DNA of 48,415 nucleotides from the NCBI GenBank assembly GCA_040394735.1, contig JBEBRR010000028.1, positions 1 through 48,415 on the forward strand, read 5' to 3'. This document shows, piece after piece, positions 39,925 through 47,861 of the stretch (the stretch's first letter is position 1; each line of letters begins with the position of its first letter). The notes under the pieces were generated by a model. That model ran no database searches and was not told the origin of the DNA. It worked only from the letters and a program-made list of their open reading frames with translations. The stretch comes from Leadbetterella byssophila_A. GTDB lineage: Bacteria; Bacteroidota; Bacteroidia; Cytophagales; Spirosomataceae. Both the position numbers and the translations under genes were made by a program.

Positions 39925-41130
39925 ATGGTAAACAAAAACCGACTTTTCATTGCAAGTTGTTTTGCCCTGATCACTACGGCCTTCGCATTTGGGATCCGTG
40001 CGGGTATCATGAATGATCTGGCGAATGATTTTTCTTTAAGTGATACCCAGCTGGGGTGGATCAATTTTATGGGGATATTCGGCTTTCCCATTGCCACACT
40101 GATCGGAGGGCCGTTATACAATACGCTCGGGCCGAAGAAGATCGGCTGGCTGGCCTTTTTTTCTCACCTGGCCGGAATTACTTTCTCCATTTTGTCTACA
40201 AGTTACTGGCCCCTGTTTTTTTCTACATTTTTTATCAGTTTCGGGAACGGTCTGGTGGAGGCGGCCTATAACCCGATGATTGCAGGAATGTACGAAGAGA
40301 AAGAGAAAGCCACCATGTTGAATAAGTTTCACGTATGGTTTCCGGGCGGTATTGCCATAGGTTCAATTATTGCCACTCTTTTAAGCAATGCAGGATTCGG
40401 GTGGCAGGTGAAGCTGGCAGTGATGTTTATTCCTACACTTATTTACGGCTTGCTGTTTTACGGGCAGGTCTTCCCCGAGCACCGTAAGGAGGCAAGTGGC
40501 TCTACGGCGGATAATGTGAAGGCTATTTTTTCTTCCCCACTGTACTGGGTTATGCTGGTGCTGATGGCGATGACCGCCACTACCGAGCTGGGTACACAAA
40601 GCTGGGTAGAACGTATCCTGGGCGCGGCCGGTGCGCAGCCTTTGCTGGTATTGGCGCTGGTAACCGGTCTTATGGCCGTAGGGCGATATTTTGCCGGACC
40701 GCTGATTCACCGTCTGAACATTACCGGTGTGCTGCTTGCATCGGCTGTCATTTCCACATTGGGTATTGTACTGATGAGCCAGGCTACAGGCGGAATGGTG
40801 TATCTGGCTGCTATACTCTTTGCGGTGGGAGTCTGTTATTTCTGGCCTAATATGATCTCATTTGTGGCTGTTTACCTGCCCAAAACGGGGGCTTTGGGGA
40901 TGTCACTGATTGGTGGAGTAGGTATGGTGGGTGTTTCTATATTTCAACCCATCATTGGCGGATGGCTGGATGCCGAAAAGGCGAAAGCGGCGGGAGAAGG
41001 GCTTTCCGGTGATGCCATGGAGCTGGTGGCGGGACAGGCCACACTGGATAATATTGCCATTATTCCTGCCCTTTTGATGGTGGCTTTCCTGATCCTGTTC
41101 CTGGTTATGCGGAAGAAAGTACAGCATTAA
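39925..41130 (+). CDS. MFS transporter
   Basis: A 401-residue inner-membrane transporter of the major facilitator superfamily with about 12 hydrophobic segments in two halves. The loop-2/3 type motif (GGPLYNTLGPKKIGWLAFFSH) and NPMIAGMYEEKEKATMLNKFHVWFPGG resemble fucose/hexose:H+ symporter-like members, which suggests a sugar or similar small solute, but substrate cannot be told. It ends at a bidirectional terminator shared with rpmE2. No linked catabolic gene is seen, so its role is open. Confidence 0.82.
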   Translation: MVNKNRLFIASCFALITTAFAFGIRAGIMNDLANDFSLSDTQLGWINFMGIFGFPIATLIGGPLYNTLGPKKIGWLAFFSHLAGITFSILSTSYWPLFFSTFFISFGNGLVEAAYNPMIAGMYEEKEKATMLNKFHVWFPGGIAIGSIIATLLSNAGFGWQVKLAVMFIPTLIYGLLFYGQVFPEHRKEASGSTADNVKAIFSSPLYWVMLVLMAMTATTELGTQSWVERILGAAGAQPLLVLALVTGLMAVGRYFAGPLIHRLNITGVLLASAVISTLGIVLMSQATGGMVYLAAILFAVGVCYFWPNMISFVAVYLPKTGALGMSLIGGVGMVGVSIFQPIIGGWLDAEKAKAAGEGLSGDAMELVAGQATLDNIAIIPALLMVAFLILFLVMRKKVQH

Positions 41131-41170
41131 TATGCGCAGCAAAACCTTTGAAAGTGGTAAGGCTATCATA

Positions 41171-41203
41171 AAAAAGCCCTGTCTTTATACAGACGGGGCT
41201 TTT
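41171..41203. terminator. Bidirectional terminator, MFS and rpmE2
   Basis: AAAAGCCC (41172-41179) pairs with GGGCTTTT (41196-41203) and GTCT (41181-41184) with AGAC (41191-41194), joined by one wobble pair. A and T runs flank it symmetrically, so both converging transcripts can end here. Confidence 0.88.
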
Positions 41204-41223
41204 AATATCGTGAGCAGAAGTGC

Positions 41224-41469
41224 TTATTTTCTGGCGTAACGTCTGTTGAATTTTTCTACACGTCCGGTAGTATCCAGTAATACGTTTTTACCGGTATAGA
41301 ACGGGTGCGACTTGGAACTTACCTCCACTTTGCATACCGGGTACTCTTTACCGTCTTCCCATACAAGGGTTTCTTTGGTTTCCACGCATGAACGGGTAAG
41401 GAATTTATCATCTGAGGTCAGGTCCCAGAAAATCACTTCTCTATAATTCGGATGAATGTCTTTTTTCAT
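41224..41469 (-). CDS. rpmE2: 50S ribosomal protein L31, type B
   Basis: An 81-residue ribosomal protein of the large subunit. It begins MKKDIHPNYREVIFWDL and ends GRVEKFNRRY, with SHPFYTGK in the middle, the type B signature. The zinc-binding CxxC pairs of type A L31 are absent, as expected for the zinc-independent form. Single gene with a -7 box about 47 bases upstream. Confidence 0.95.
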   Translation of the reverse strand: MKKDIHPNYREVIFWDLTSDDKFLTRSCVETKETLVWEDGKEYPVCKVEVSSKSHPFYTGKNVLLDTTGRVEKFNRRYARK

Positions 41470-41515
41470 TTCTGATTTGTATAATACTTTAGCCTTAAAA
41501 ATCCTTTTCGGGATG

Positions 41516-41523
41516 CAAAGGTA
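41516..41523 (-). promoter_or_regulatory. -7 element (TACCTTTG) for rpmE2
   Basis: The complement of CAAAGGTA is TACCTTTG, an exact TAnnTTTG match 47 bases before the rpmE2 ATG, leaving an untranslated leader of about 40 bases. Confidence 0.55.
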
Positions 41524-41555
41524 GTTAATTTTTTATTGAAATCCAGTATTTTCTC

Positions 41556-42638
41556 TTAAATCTTTTCAAATTCATGCAGTAATCCGGCTATATCGGCCGG
41601 AGAGTTGGCTATAAAGTTGGAAATACGGATCTGAGAGTCTTTTCCTGCGCCGTACCCTGCGCCGATAATGAGATTTTTCTCTTTCAGCTGCCGGATGATG
41701 TCGGCCGACGGAATTTCCGTATTGAAGACACCTACGGTTCTGGAACGGAGCTCGGGATCTTTCACAGACACGGAAAAGCCGGGCCGGTTTTCAAAGAAGC
41801 TATAGAGCATCCGGGCGTTCTGGGCATTGGTTTTACGGATATTCTCAATGCCGGTGCGATTCATGTCTTCGGCGATCTTTCCCAGTAAAAAGATGCCCAG
41901 CACGTTGGGAGTAGACGGGTTCTGGAATTGCCGGGCATTTTTCCAGAGTGTGGGCAGGTCATGGTGGGCCCCTGTATTTACTCCTTTTTCTTTCAGTTCA
42001 AGGGCCTTGCTCAGGCATTTCTCATTGGTAATCCAGACACCCAGTCCGGCGGGCATCCCGAAGTTTTTCTGTACCGAAAAAAAAACGGAATCCAGGAGCT
42101 TAAAGTCGAGCGCGGGGATAGGTGCAGAAGACACCACGTCTACCGAAAAGAGCCTGGAAGAATGGCTTCTTTTCAGCTTATGGATGTCGGCTTCACGCAT
42201 CTGCACACCGGTAGAGGTTTCATTCTGGGTGATGCAGACCAGCTCGGCATATTCCGGTATCTCTATCTCGGGGTAGGTGAAGCCTTCACCCGGGGGCTTG
42301 CTCATAGCAATGGCCTGCTTTTGCAGGGCCTGGGCGTATTGGTAGTATTTTTCGGAGAAAGAGCCGTTCACCAGGTGAAACGATTCAAACTCTACCAGGC
42401 TTTGCAGGCTTTTCTCCCATATTTCAGAAGCAGAACCCGTAAACATAATGGCGTTCTCTTCCGGGATATTCAGAAGAATACGCAGCTGCTCATCGGTGAA
42501 CTGGTATATTTTTTTAAACTCTCCACTCCGGTGGGAGACTGAGCCGAGCTGTTTATCGGTAAATTCACGAAGGTATTCTTCAAACCGCGGGTAAAGCTCT
42601 GCAGGCCCGGCCGTAAAATATTTCTTTTGTCGTTCCAT
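41556..42638 (-). CDS. Class V aminotransferase, SerC-like
   Basis: A 360-residue PLP enzyme. The start MERQKKYFTAGPAELYP, the SHRSGEF segment, TQNETSTGVQM and the PLP lysine Lys191 in FFSVQKNFGMPAG place it in class V, closest to phosphoserine aminotransferase (SerC, about 360 residues); it may instead use other amino donors. SerC converts phosphohydroxypyruvate to phosphoserine. ATG 42638 is chosen: the frame runs up to 42767 but crosses the promoter and the panD start. A -7 box lies at 42663-42670. It diverges from panD. No serA is seen next to it. Confidence 0.8.
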   Translation of the reverse strand: MERQKKYFTAGPAELYPRFEEYLREFTDKQLGSVSHRSGEFKKIYQFTDEQLRILLNIPEENAIMFTGSASEIWEKSLQSLVEFESFHLVNGSFSEKYYQYAQALQKQAIAMSKPPGEGFTYPEIEIPEYAELVCITQNETSTGVQMREADIHKLKRSHSSRLFSVDVVSSAPIPALDFKLLDSVFFSVQKNFGMPAGLGVWITNEKCLSKALELKEKGVNTGAHHDLPTLWKNARQFQNPSTPNVLGIFLLGKIAEDMNRTGIENIRKTNAQNARMLYSFFENRPGFSVSVKDPELRSRTVGVFNTEIPSADIIRQLKEKNLIIGAGYGAGKDSQIRISNFIANSPADIAGLLHEFEKI

Positions 42639-42662
42639 CGGGTTCAATTGATCTTGAGGCTG

Positions 42663-42670
42663 CAAAATTA
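42663..42670 (-). promoter_or_regulatory. -7 element (TAATTTTG) for the SerC-like gene
   Basis: The complement of CAAAATTA is TAATTTTG, an exact TAnnTTTG match 24 bases before ATG 42638. It is overlapped by the left arm of a 9-bp inverted repeat (42666-42688). Confidence 0.55.
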
Positions 42671-42688
42671 GCCTACTGCAGGCTAATT
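42666..42688. promoter_or_regulatory. Candidate operator: 9-bp perfect inverted repeat
   Basis: AATTAGCCT (42666-42674) and AGGCTAATT (42680-42688) are perfect complements with a 5-base spacer. The site overlaps the -7 box of the SerC-like gene and lies 38 bases upstream of the panD -7 box, so a bound protein could affect both. Confidence 0.45.
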
Positions 42689-42725
42689 CCGAAAATAACG
42701 GTGCAGTTTGTATAATTTTTCGTCG

Positions 42726-42733
42726 TATTTTTG
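42726..42733 (+). promoter_or_regulatory. -7 element (TATTTTTG) for panD
   Basis: An exact TAnnTTTG match 23 bases before the panD ATG. TTTG at 42707-42710 may be the -33 element though the spacing (15 bases) is short. Confidence 0.55.
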
Positions 42734-42756
42734 CATCAATAAAGTAAAGAAGCGTC

Positions 42757-43107
42757 ATGCTTATCAATGTTTTTAAATCGAAGATTCACCGGGTGAAGGT
42801 CACGCAGGCGGAGCTGAATTATGTGGGTAGTGTTACCATTGATGAAGACCTGCTGGAGGCTGCGGGAATCCGGGAGAACGAGAAAGTACAGATTGTGAAT
42901 AATAATAACGGGGAGCGGCTGGAGACGTATGCCATTAAGGGGCGCAGAGGCTCGGGCATTATATGCCTGAACGGTGCTGCGGCGCGTAAGGCGCAGCCCG
43001 GTGATATCGTGATCATCATTTCCTATGCCTGGATGACTCCCGAGGAGGCCGCTATGCACAAGCCTGTGGTGGTTTTTCCTGATGAAAACAACCGGGTGAT
43101 TTCATGA
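42757..43107 (+). CDS. panD: Aspartate 1-decarboxylase proenzyme
   Basis: Decarboxylates aspartate to beta-alanine for pantothenate and CoA synthesis. The 116-residue proenzyme cleaves itself between Gly24 and Ser25 (NYVGSVTID) to give the pyruvoyl group; Lys9 and His11 in SKIHR and the C-terminal GDIVIIISYAWM segment fit the family. Length is normal. Its stop overlaps the start of the UPF0104 gene (ATGA), so the two are coupled. Confidence 0.96.
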   Translation: MLINVFKSKIHRVKVTQAELNYVGSVTIDEDLLEAAGIRENEKVQIVNNNNGERLETYAIKGRRGSGIICLNGAAARKAQPGDIVIIISYAWMTPEEAAMHKPVVVFPDENNRVIS

Positions 43108-44102
43108 ACCGGAAGTTCGGGAAGGTGATCTCCTACCTGATCCCCCTGGTTCTGGGACTGGGCCTTCTGCATTGGGTTTTTAACGAGATCGACCTGGAAA
43201 AAACGTTCCGGGATTTTAAGAATGCCGATTACCTGCTGGTAGGCGCTGCCGGCGTGCTGGCGCTGCTTTCCCATATTTTCCGGGCTGCCCGCTGGACACT
43301 CATGCTTAAGCCTATGGGGTACACTCCCTCAGTTTACCACGCCGCCCTGGCCGTGCTGATCGGCTACCTGACCAACCTGGTTTTTCCCCGTGCGGGAGAG
43401 GTGGCCCGGGCGGTAAGCCTGCAGAAGAGTGAGCGGGTGCCTTTTGACAAGGCCTTTGGGGCAGTGATTGCGGAGCGCGTAACCGATGTGCTGGTACTGC
43501 TGGTGCTGATGATATTAAACCTGGCCCTGGAGCATGAGCGTATCCTTCACCTTTTTTACGAGCTGGTACCGGATTTTGAGGCTGGTTGGTTAATTCCTGC
43601 AGCGTTTCTGTTTTTTTGCCTTTTTGCTTATTTATTCTTCCGCTATAAGGATAAAATATTCAGTTTGCCCTTTATCAGTAGATTTCGTTCCTTTTTTGAG
43701 GGACTGAAAGAAGGTTTTGTGAGTGTTCTCAACCTCGAAAAGCCCTGGATGTTTATTCTGCAGTCGTTTGTGATCTGGGTGCTGTATTACGTGTCTTCCA
43801 TGCTGCTTTGTTATTCGCTGCAGATAGGGGAGTCCCTGTCTCCGCTGGCTGTACTGACCATCCTGGTGATGGGTACCATCGGCATGGCTGTGCCTACCAT
43901 GGGGGGGATCGGCAGCTATCACCTGCTGGTAGGTAAGATCGTGATCCTGTACGGGCTGACCAACCAGGACGGCGTTTCGCTGGCCACTTTCCTGCATACC
44001 ATGAACGGCATCCTGTTTGTGATTCTTTTCGGCGTGGTGGCATTATTGCTGAGCACTTTCGGAGGACAGGCAGAGAGCAAGGAAATAAAGTCGCAGGCAT
44101 AA
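43104..44102 (+). CDS. UPF0104/LPG synthase-type membrane protein
   Basis: A 332-residue inner-membrane protein with about eight hydrophobic segments and the family segments FRAARWTLMLKPMG, YLTNLVFPRAGEVARAV and PTMGGIGSYHLL. These belong to the lysylphosphatidylglycerol synthase transmembrane (YbhN/AglD) family. Only the flippase-like membrane part is present; there is no soluble aminoacyltransferase domain, so lipid or polyprenyl-linked sugar translocation is more likely than lysylation. It is translationally coupled to panD, a pairing I have seen in Bacteroidota. Confidence 0.82.
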   Translation: MNRKFGKVISYLIPLVLGLGLLHWVFNEIDLEKTFRDFKNADYLLVGAAGVLALLSHIFRAARWTLMLKPMGYTPSVYHAALAVLIGYLTNLVFPRAGEVARAVSLQKSERVPFDKAFGAVIAERVTDVLVLLVLMILNLALEHERILHLFYELVPDFEAGWLIPAAFLFFCLFAYLFFRYKDKIFSLPFISRFRSFFEGLKEGFVSVLNLEKPWMFILQSFVIWVLYYVSSMLLCYSLQIGESLSPLAVLTILVMGTIGMAVPTMGGIGSYHLLVGKIVILYGLTNQDGVSLATFLHTMNGILFVILFGVVALLLSTFGGQAESKEIKSQA

Positions 44103-44129
44103 GGCCTCCTGTTTTTCCGTTTTATGTAT

Positions 44130-44137
44130 TATTTTTG
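44130..44137 (+). promoter_or_regulatory. -7 element (TATTTTTG) for the beta-helix gene
   Basis: An exact TAnnTTTG match 37 bases before the ATG at 44175, indicating a separate transcript from panD-UPF0104. Confidence 0.5.
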
Positions 44138-44174
44138 GAATATTGCCTGATCATTCCCGTTAGCAGAACCTGCC

Positions 44175-45794
44175 ATGTTAAGCCCAATCAAATTATTCTC
44201 TCTGATCATTTGTCTGCACCTGCCGGAACCGCTGGCCGTTGAAAAGCCCGTATTTTATGTGGATATTGAAAACGGTGATGACAGCAACAGCGGAACCCGT
44301 GAAAAATCAGCCTGGAAGTCGTTGGAAAAAGTAAACGGTATTACTTTCCGGCCCGGTTCACGCATACTCTTCAAAAGCGGTCAGGTCTGGACAGGCCAAC
44401 TGGCTCCGAAAGGGTCGGGTGAGAGCGGGAAGCCGATAATGATAGATCAGTACGGGCGCGGCTGTAAACCGAAGATACAGGGGAACGGCGTGGCGGCTGC
44501 TGTGATGCTGAATAACCAGCAATACTGGGAAATCAATAACCTGGAAATTACCAATTATAACCGGGAAGAAGAGGGAGGTATAAGCCTGGAGCAATGGGAG
44601 ACAAAAAATACCCGTGATTACGCTGATGCTGAACTGCCGGCCAAAGCACAGAAAGACAACAGCCCCAAGCTGGGCGTTCAGATTAGCGCCGGCGATATGG
44701 GGGCGGTGCGGCATATCCACTTAAAGAACCTCCTGATTCACGGCGTTAACGGAACCATCGTTCCGGACGGGGCGGATGAGAACGGGGCCTCCAAGAACAA
44801 TGGCGGGATAGGTTTTGAGATATCGGGCAAAGAGCTACCTACCTGGTTTGAAGATATCCTGGTGGAAGGATGCATCATTCGGGGTGTAGACCGGACCGGC
44901 CTGTTTACCCGGTCGAGTTGGGCTAACCGTACCCTGGACAAAAATACAGATTGGGTGCCCTCGAAAAATATAGTGATCCGGAAGAATGTTTTTCAGCGGA
45001 CCGGCGCCAATGCACTGATTGTGCGGGTAGCAGAGAGCCCGCTTATGGAGCACAATCTTTTTGACCGGTGCGCTGTTAAAGGTTCGGGTAATGCCGCTTT
45101 TAGTTTCAATACTGATAACGCGGTCTGGCAATACAACGAATGCCGGTTTACGAAGGCCAATGCCGGCGATAATGATGCCGGCGGCATTGATTCGGATTAC
45201 CGGTCGAAAAATACGGTTATTCAATACAACTGGCTGCATGATAATGACTTCGGAATGCTGGTCACCGGCGGAGGCGGCAGCTTTAATGACGGTACGGTGG
45301 TTCGTTACAATATCATTGAGAGAGACGGGAAGAAAGAGCACCGTGATGACCAGAAGAAATTTATTTTCAAGGTTTCCGGCGGAGCTACCAATACCCTGAT
45401 TTACAATAATACCATCTATACCGACAGCACGCAGGACAGCACCTTCCTGCTATTTCATAAACGATGGTCTGTATGGCCTGAACAAACGGCTTACTACAAT
45501 AATTTATTTATCAACGAAGATGCCCGGGCTGCGGTCAGCCTGGGCGGCAGTACCCTCAATGTGTTTGAAAACAATATCATGAGCGGGCAGAAAACGGTGG
45601 AGTTAGACAATATACGGGGCGGGGATGTGAAGGCGGTTTCAGCGGGCACCGGCCCGGAAGGGTATAAGCTTAAAAAGGGATCTTCGGCTATCGGGACAGG
45701 GAAGTTTGTCCCGGCCAATGGCGGGAGAGACTTCTTCGACAATAAATCGGGGAAGAAGCCGGCGGTAGGAGCGTTTGAGGGTAAGGGGTTGTAA
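44175..45794 (+). CDS. Secreted right-handed beta-helix protein
   Basis: A 539-residue secreted protein. The short hydrophobic N-terminus (about residues 5-22) is a signal peptide. The opening FYVDIENGDDSNSGTREKSAWKSLEKVNG is the DUF1565-like lead of pectate-lyase-type proteins, followed by parallel beta-helix coils rich in Asn and aliphatic residues (VIRKNVFQRTGANALIVRVAESPLMEHNLF, VIQYNWLHDNDFGMLVTGG, LIYNNTIY). It may bind or cleave a polysaccharide; catalytic residues are not recognisable. It is not in a polysaccharide utilisation locus. Codon use is like its neighbours. Confidence 0.8.
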   Translation: MLSPIKLFSLIICLHLPEPLAVEKPVFYVDIENGDDSNSGTREKSAWKSLEKVNGITFRPGSRILFKSGQVWTGQLAPKGSGESGKPIMIDQYGRGCKPKIQGNGVAAAVMLNNQQYWEINNLEITNYNREEEGGISLEQWETKNTRDYADAELPAKAQKDNSPKLGVQISAGDMGAVRHIHLKNLLIHGVNGTIVPDGADENGASKNNGGIGFEISGKELPTWFEDILVEGCIIRGVDRTGLFTRSSWANRTLDKNTDWVPSKNIVIRKNVFQRTGANALIVRVAESPLMEHNLFDRCAVKGSGNAAFSFNTDNAVWQYNECRFTKANAGDNDAGGIDSDYRSKNTVIQYNWLHDNDFGMLVTGGGGSFNDGTVVRYNIIERDGKKEHRDDQKKFIFKVSGGATNTLIYNNTIYTDSTQDSTFLLFHKRWSVWPEQTAYYNNLFINEDARAAVSLGGSTLNVFENNIMSGQKTVELDNIRGGDVKAVSAGTGPEGYKLKKGSSAIGTGKFVPANGGRDFFDNKSGKKPAVGAFEGKGL

Positions 45795-45822
45795 CAGCGG
45801 GAAGTAAAGTAAATGATCAAAA

Positions 45823-46587
45823 ATGAAGACCCGGGGACGTATACATATGAATAATGAACTCAGACCAGGATGGAGAAAAATTTTCAATTTCGATTGGAAG
45901 TTCGGACTTTTCCTGATCCTGATCATCTGTGTTCCCCGGTTTATGCTGGTGCTGAATGCAAATGAAACGGCCAATTACAGTTATATCGGACTAATCATGA
46001 CGGTTTCGGCCATTGCTCCGTTTGTTTTCCTGAGTAAATACGGTAGAAAAGAAACCGGGCTGACCAGACCCGGAAATTATTATTGGCTTCTACCGGCGTT
46101 CATCTCAGGGTTGATTTTTAGTGTTCTACTTCATTTTACAGGAGATGTATTGTACCAGGATTCATTTGAAAACTGGTATGTATATATCGGAAAATCCTAT
46201 AATATTCCGGCTGGAATAAATCCGGATGACAAGCAGATCATGTTTATCATCATGGCGGTAACAGGCATGCTGTTCAGCCCTGTAGGGGAAGAACTCTTCT
46301 TCAGGGGAATTGTGCATTCAGCTTTTGCCCGGTCTGTCGGAAATTCCAAGGCATCGGTGATAGATAGCGCGGCATTTGCCCTGACCCATATTTCTCATTT
46401 TGGGCTGGTATTTATATCCGGTGAATGGAAGTTTTTCCTTTGGCCCGCAGTCATCTGGGGAATAAGCATGTTTTTAGTCAGCATTTTATTCTACATATGC
46501 AGGAAAAAATCAGGCTCATTGCTGGGGGCAGTTATTTCTCATTCCGGATTCAACCTGGGCATGATTTATTGTATATTTTATTTGTGA
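45823..46587 (+). CDS. CPBP-family intramembrane metalloprotease
   Basis: A 254-residue membrane protein with about seven hydrophobic segments. Motif 1 PVGEELFFRGIVHS carries the Glu-Glu-xxx-Arg signature; motif 2 FALTHISHFG and motif 3 VISHSGFNLGMIY supply the other catalytic residues, all in the order of the Abi/CAAX protease (CPBP) family. Possible roles are prenyl-protein processing or bacteriocin self-immunity; none is shown here. The start at 45823 has an A-rich leader; Met9 at 45847 is an alternative. Confidence 0.88.
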   Translation: MKTRGRIHMNNELRPGWRKIFNFDWKFGLFLILIICVPRFMLVLNANETANYSYIGLIMTVSAIAPFVFLSKYGRKETGLTRPGNYYWLLPAFISGLIFSVLLHFTGDVLYQDSFENWYVYIGKSYNIPAGINPDDKQIMFIIMAVTGMLFSPVGEELFFRGIVHSAFARSVGNSKASVIDSAAFALTHISHFGLVFISGEWKFFLWPAVIWGISMFLVSILFYICRKKSGSLLGAVISHSGFNLGMIYCIFYL

Positions 46588-46664
46588 CCAAGGGCACGCG
46601 TATCAACGATATTCAGCTTCCGGATAAGCGCAAAAGAAATCATATAAAGTTTAAATACCAATCA

Positions 46665-47141
46665 TTAGTTTTCTAAAATGTCGGATACTGTCTCAGGACC
46701 GAGTTGTTCGGCCAATCCGATGAGAAGCCCTTCTATTCCCCGGATGTAGCAGAGCCGGTAGATATCTTCATACTGAACAACTTCTCCGGCGAGTTCAGCT
46801 CCATGTTTCTCCAACCGGGATAACAGCTCATCAAGATTATCCACCCTGAACATGACGCGCAGGTAGCCCAGCGCATTAACAGGATCCATTCTATGGTCTG
46901 CAACAGGTTCCGGCGTAAGAAAGCGGGAAAGCTCCAGCCGGCTGTGTCCATCAGGAGTAACCATCATGGCAATTTCTACTGTCTGATTTCCAAGTCCGGT
47001 GACGCGCCCGGCCCATTCACCTTCCACCATAGTGCGGCCTTCAAGTTTCAGTCCTATCTCCGAGAAAAATGAAATGGCGTTGTCCAGGGAGTTTACAACA
47101 ATGCCTACATTGTTCATTTCCAATAATCGGCTTTTCTTCAT
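46665..47141 (-). CDS. VOC-family (glyoxalase-like) protein
   Basis: A 158-residue vicinal oxygen chelate protein with two beta-alpha-beta-beta-beta units: NNVGIVVNSLDNAISFFSEIGLKLEGR, then VEIAMMVTPDGHSRLELSRFLTP, YLRVMFRVDNLDELLSRLEKHGAEL and IRGIEGLLIGLAEQLG. A metal site is likely, but the metal-ligand set is not complete enough to call glyoxalase I. It starts 21 bases after the LytTR gene and may be cotranscribed with it. Confidence 0.85.
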   Translation of the reverse strand: MKKSRLLEMNNVGIVVNSLDNAISFFSEIGLKLEGRTMVEGEWAGRVTGLGNQTVEIAMMVTPDGHSRLELSRFLTPEPVADHRMDPVNALGYLRVMFRVDNLDELLSRLEKHGAELAGEVVQYEDIYRLCYIRGIEGLLIGLAEQLGPETVSDILEN

Positions 47142-47162
47142 AGTCTTTTTTGCATTTATAAA

Positions 47163-47861
47163 TTATAAAAACTTTTTCTTCAACATATTGTACCGGGTTC
47201 TGCCCACGGGAAGCAATTCCCCGTTTTTAAGTTTTGCCACAGGCGCGGATCCGCCTTTCAGAATGAGGGCATCTATTTCAGTGCCGGCCACCAGGAACGA
47301 CCGGTGTATCCTTTCGAAACGGGTGCCGAGCAGTAATGACAGCTTTTCGAGCGTTTTATCATACAGCAGCTTTTCCCCGTTCTTAAGGTGGATTTCGGAA
47401 TAGATGTCAGCTCCGCGGAAATAGCTTATTTCAGCGATGTTCAGGATTTTTATTTCCCCTCTGACTTTAACTGCCAGTCGTTCCATCGGAGTTTCCCTGT
47501 GCAGCGTCAAACCCCGGGCGCGGTCTAAGGCCAGGATGAGCCGGTCATGATCAAAGGGCTTGGGGACAAAATCGATAACCCCATATTCGAAAGCTTCAAT
47601 GGCCCTTTCGCGCTGAGCAGAAATAACAATGGTATGAAAAGCTTCGGCGGCAAACTGCTTCAGAATCTCAAAACCATCCTTACCCGTGAGATTTAAATCC
47701 AGCAGCAGCAGGTCTATCGTATTTTCCTGCAGGTAACTTTCGGCCTGTTCAACCGAACCCAGCACCTTAAGGGATTGCAGTGCAGGTCCCGCAATCTCCG
47801 TTACCATTCTGCTGATCCGGGAGGCAATCAGCGTTTCGTCTTCTACGATCAGTATTTTCAT
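47163..47861 (-). CDS. LytTR-family response regulator
   Basis: A 232-residue two-component regulator. The receiver domain (about 1-120) has the acidic pair in LIVEDE and phosphoacceptor Asp55 in LLLLDLNLTG, with Lys in VPKPFD. The C-terminal LytTR DNA-binding domain (about 135-230) contains ISYFRGADIYSEIHL and FERIHRSFLV. ATG 47861 is used; it overlaps the stop of the sensor kinase gene by ATGA. An upstream ATG 47888 would lie inside the kinase gene. It is phosphorylated by that kinase. Confidence 0.93.
   Translation of the reverse strand: MKILIVEDETLIASRISRMVTEIAGPALQSLKVLGSVEQAESYLQENTIDLLLLDLNLTGKDGFEILKQFAAEAFHTIVISAQRERAIEAFEYGVIDFVPKPFDHDRLILALDRARGLTLHRETPMERLAVKVRGEIKILNIAEISYFRGADIYSEIHLKNGEKLLYDKTLEKLSLLLGTRFERIHRSFLVAGTEIDALILKGGSAPVAKLKNGELLPVGRTRYNMLKKKFL

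Noticed and set aside
44175..46587. Polysaccharide utilisation locus around the beta-helix protein
   Set aside because: No SusC/SusD pair, sulfatase, hydrolase or hybrid regulator accompanies it.
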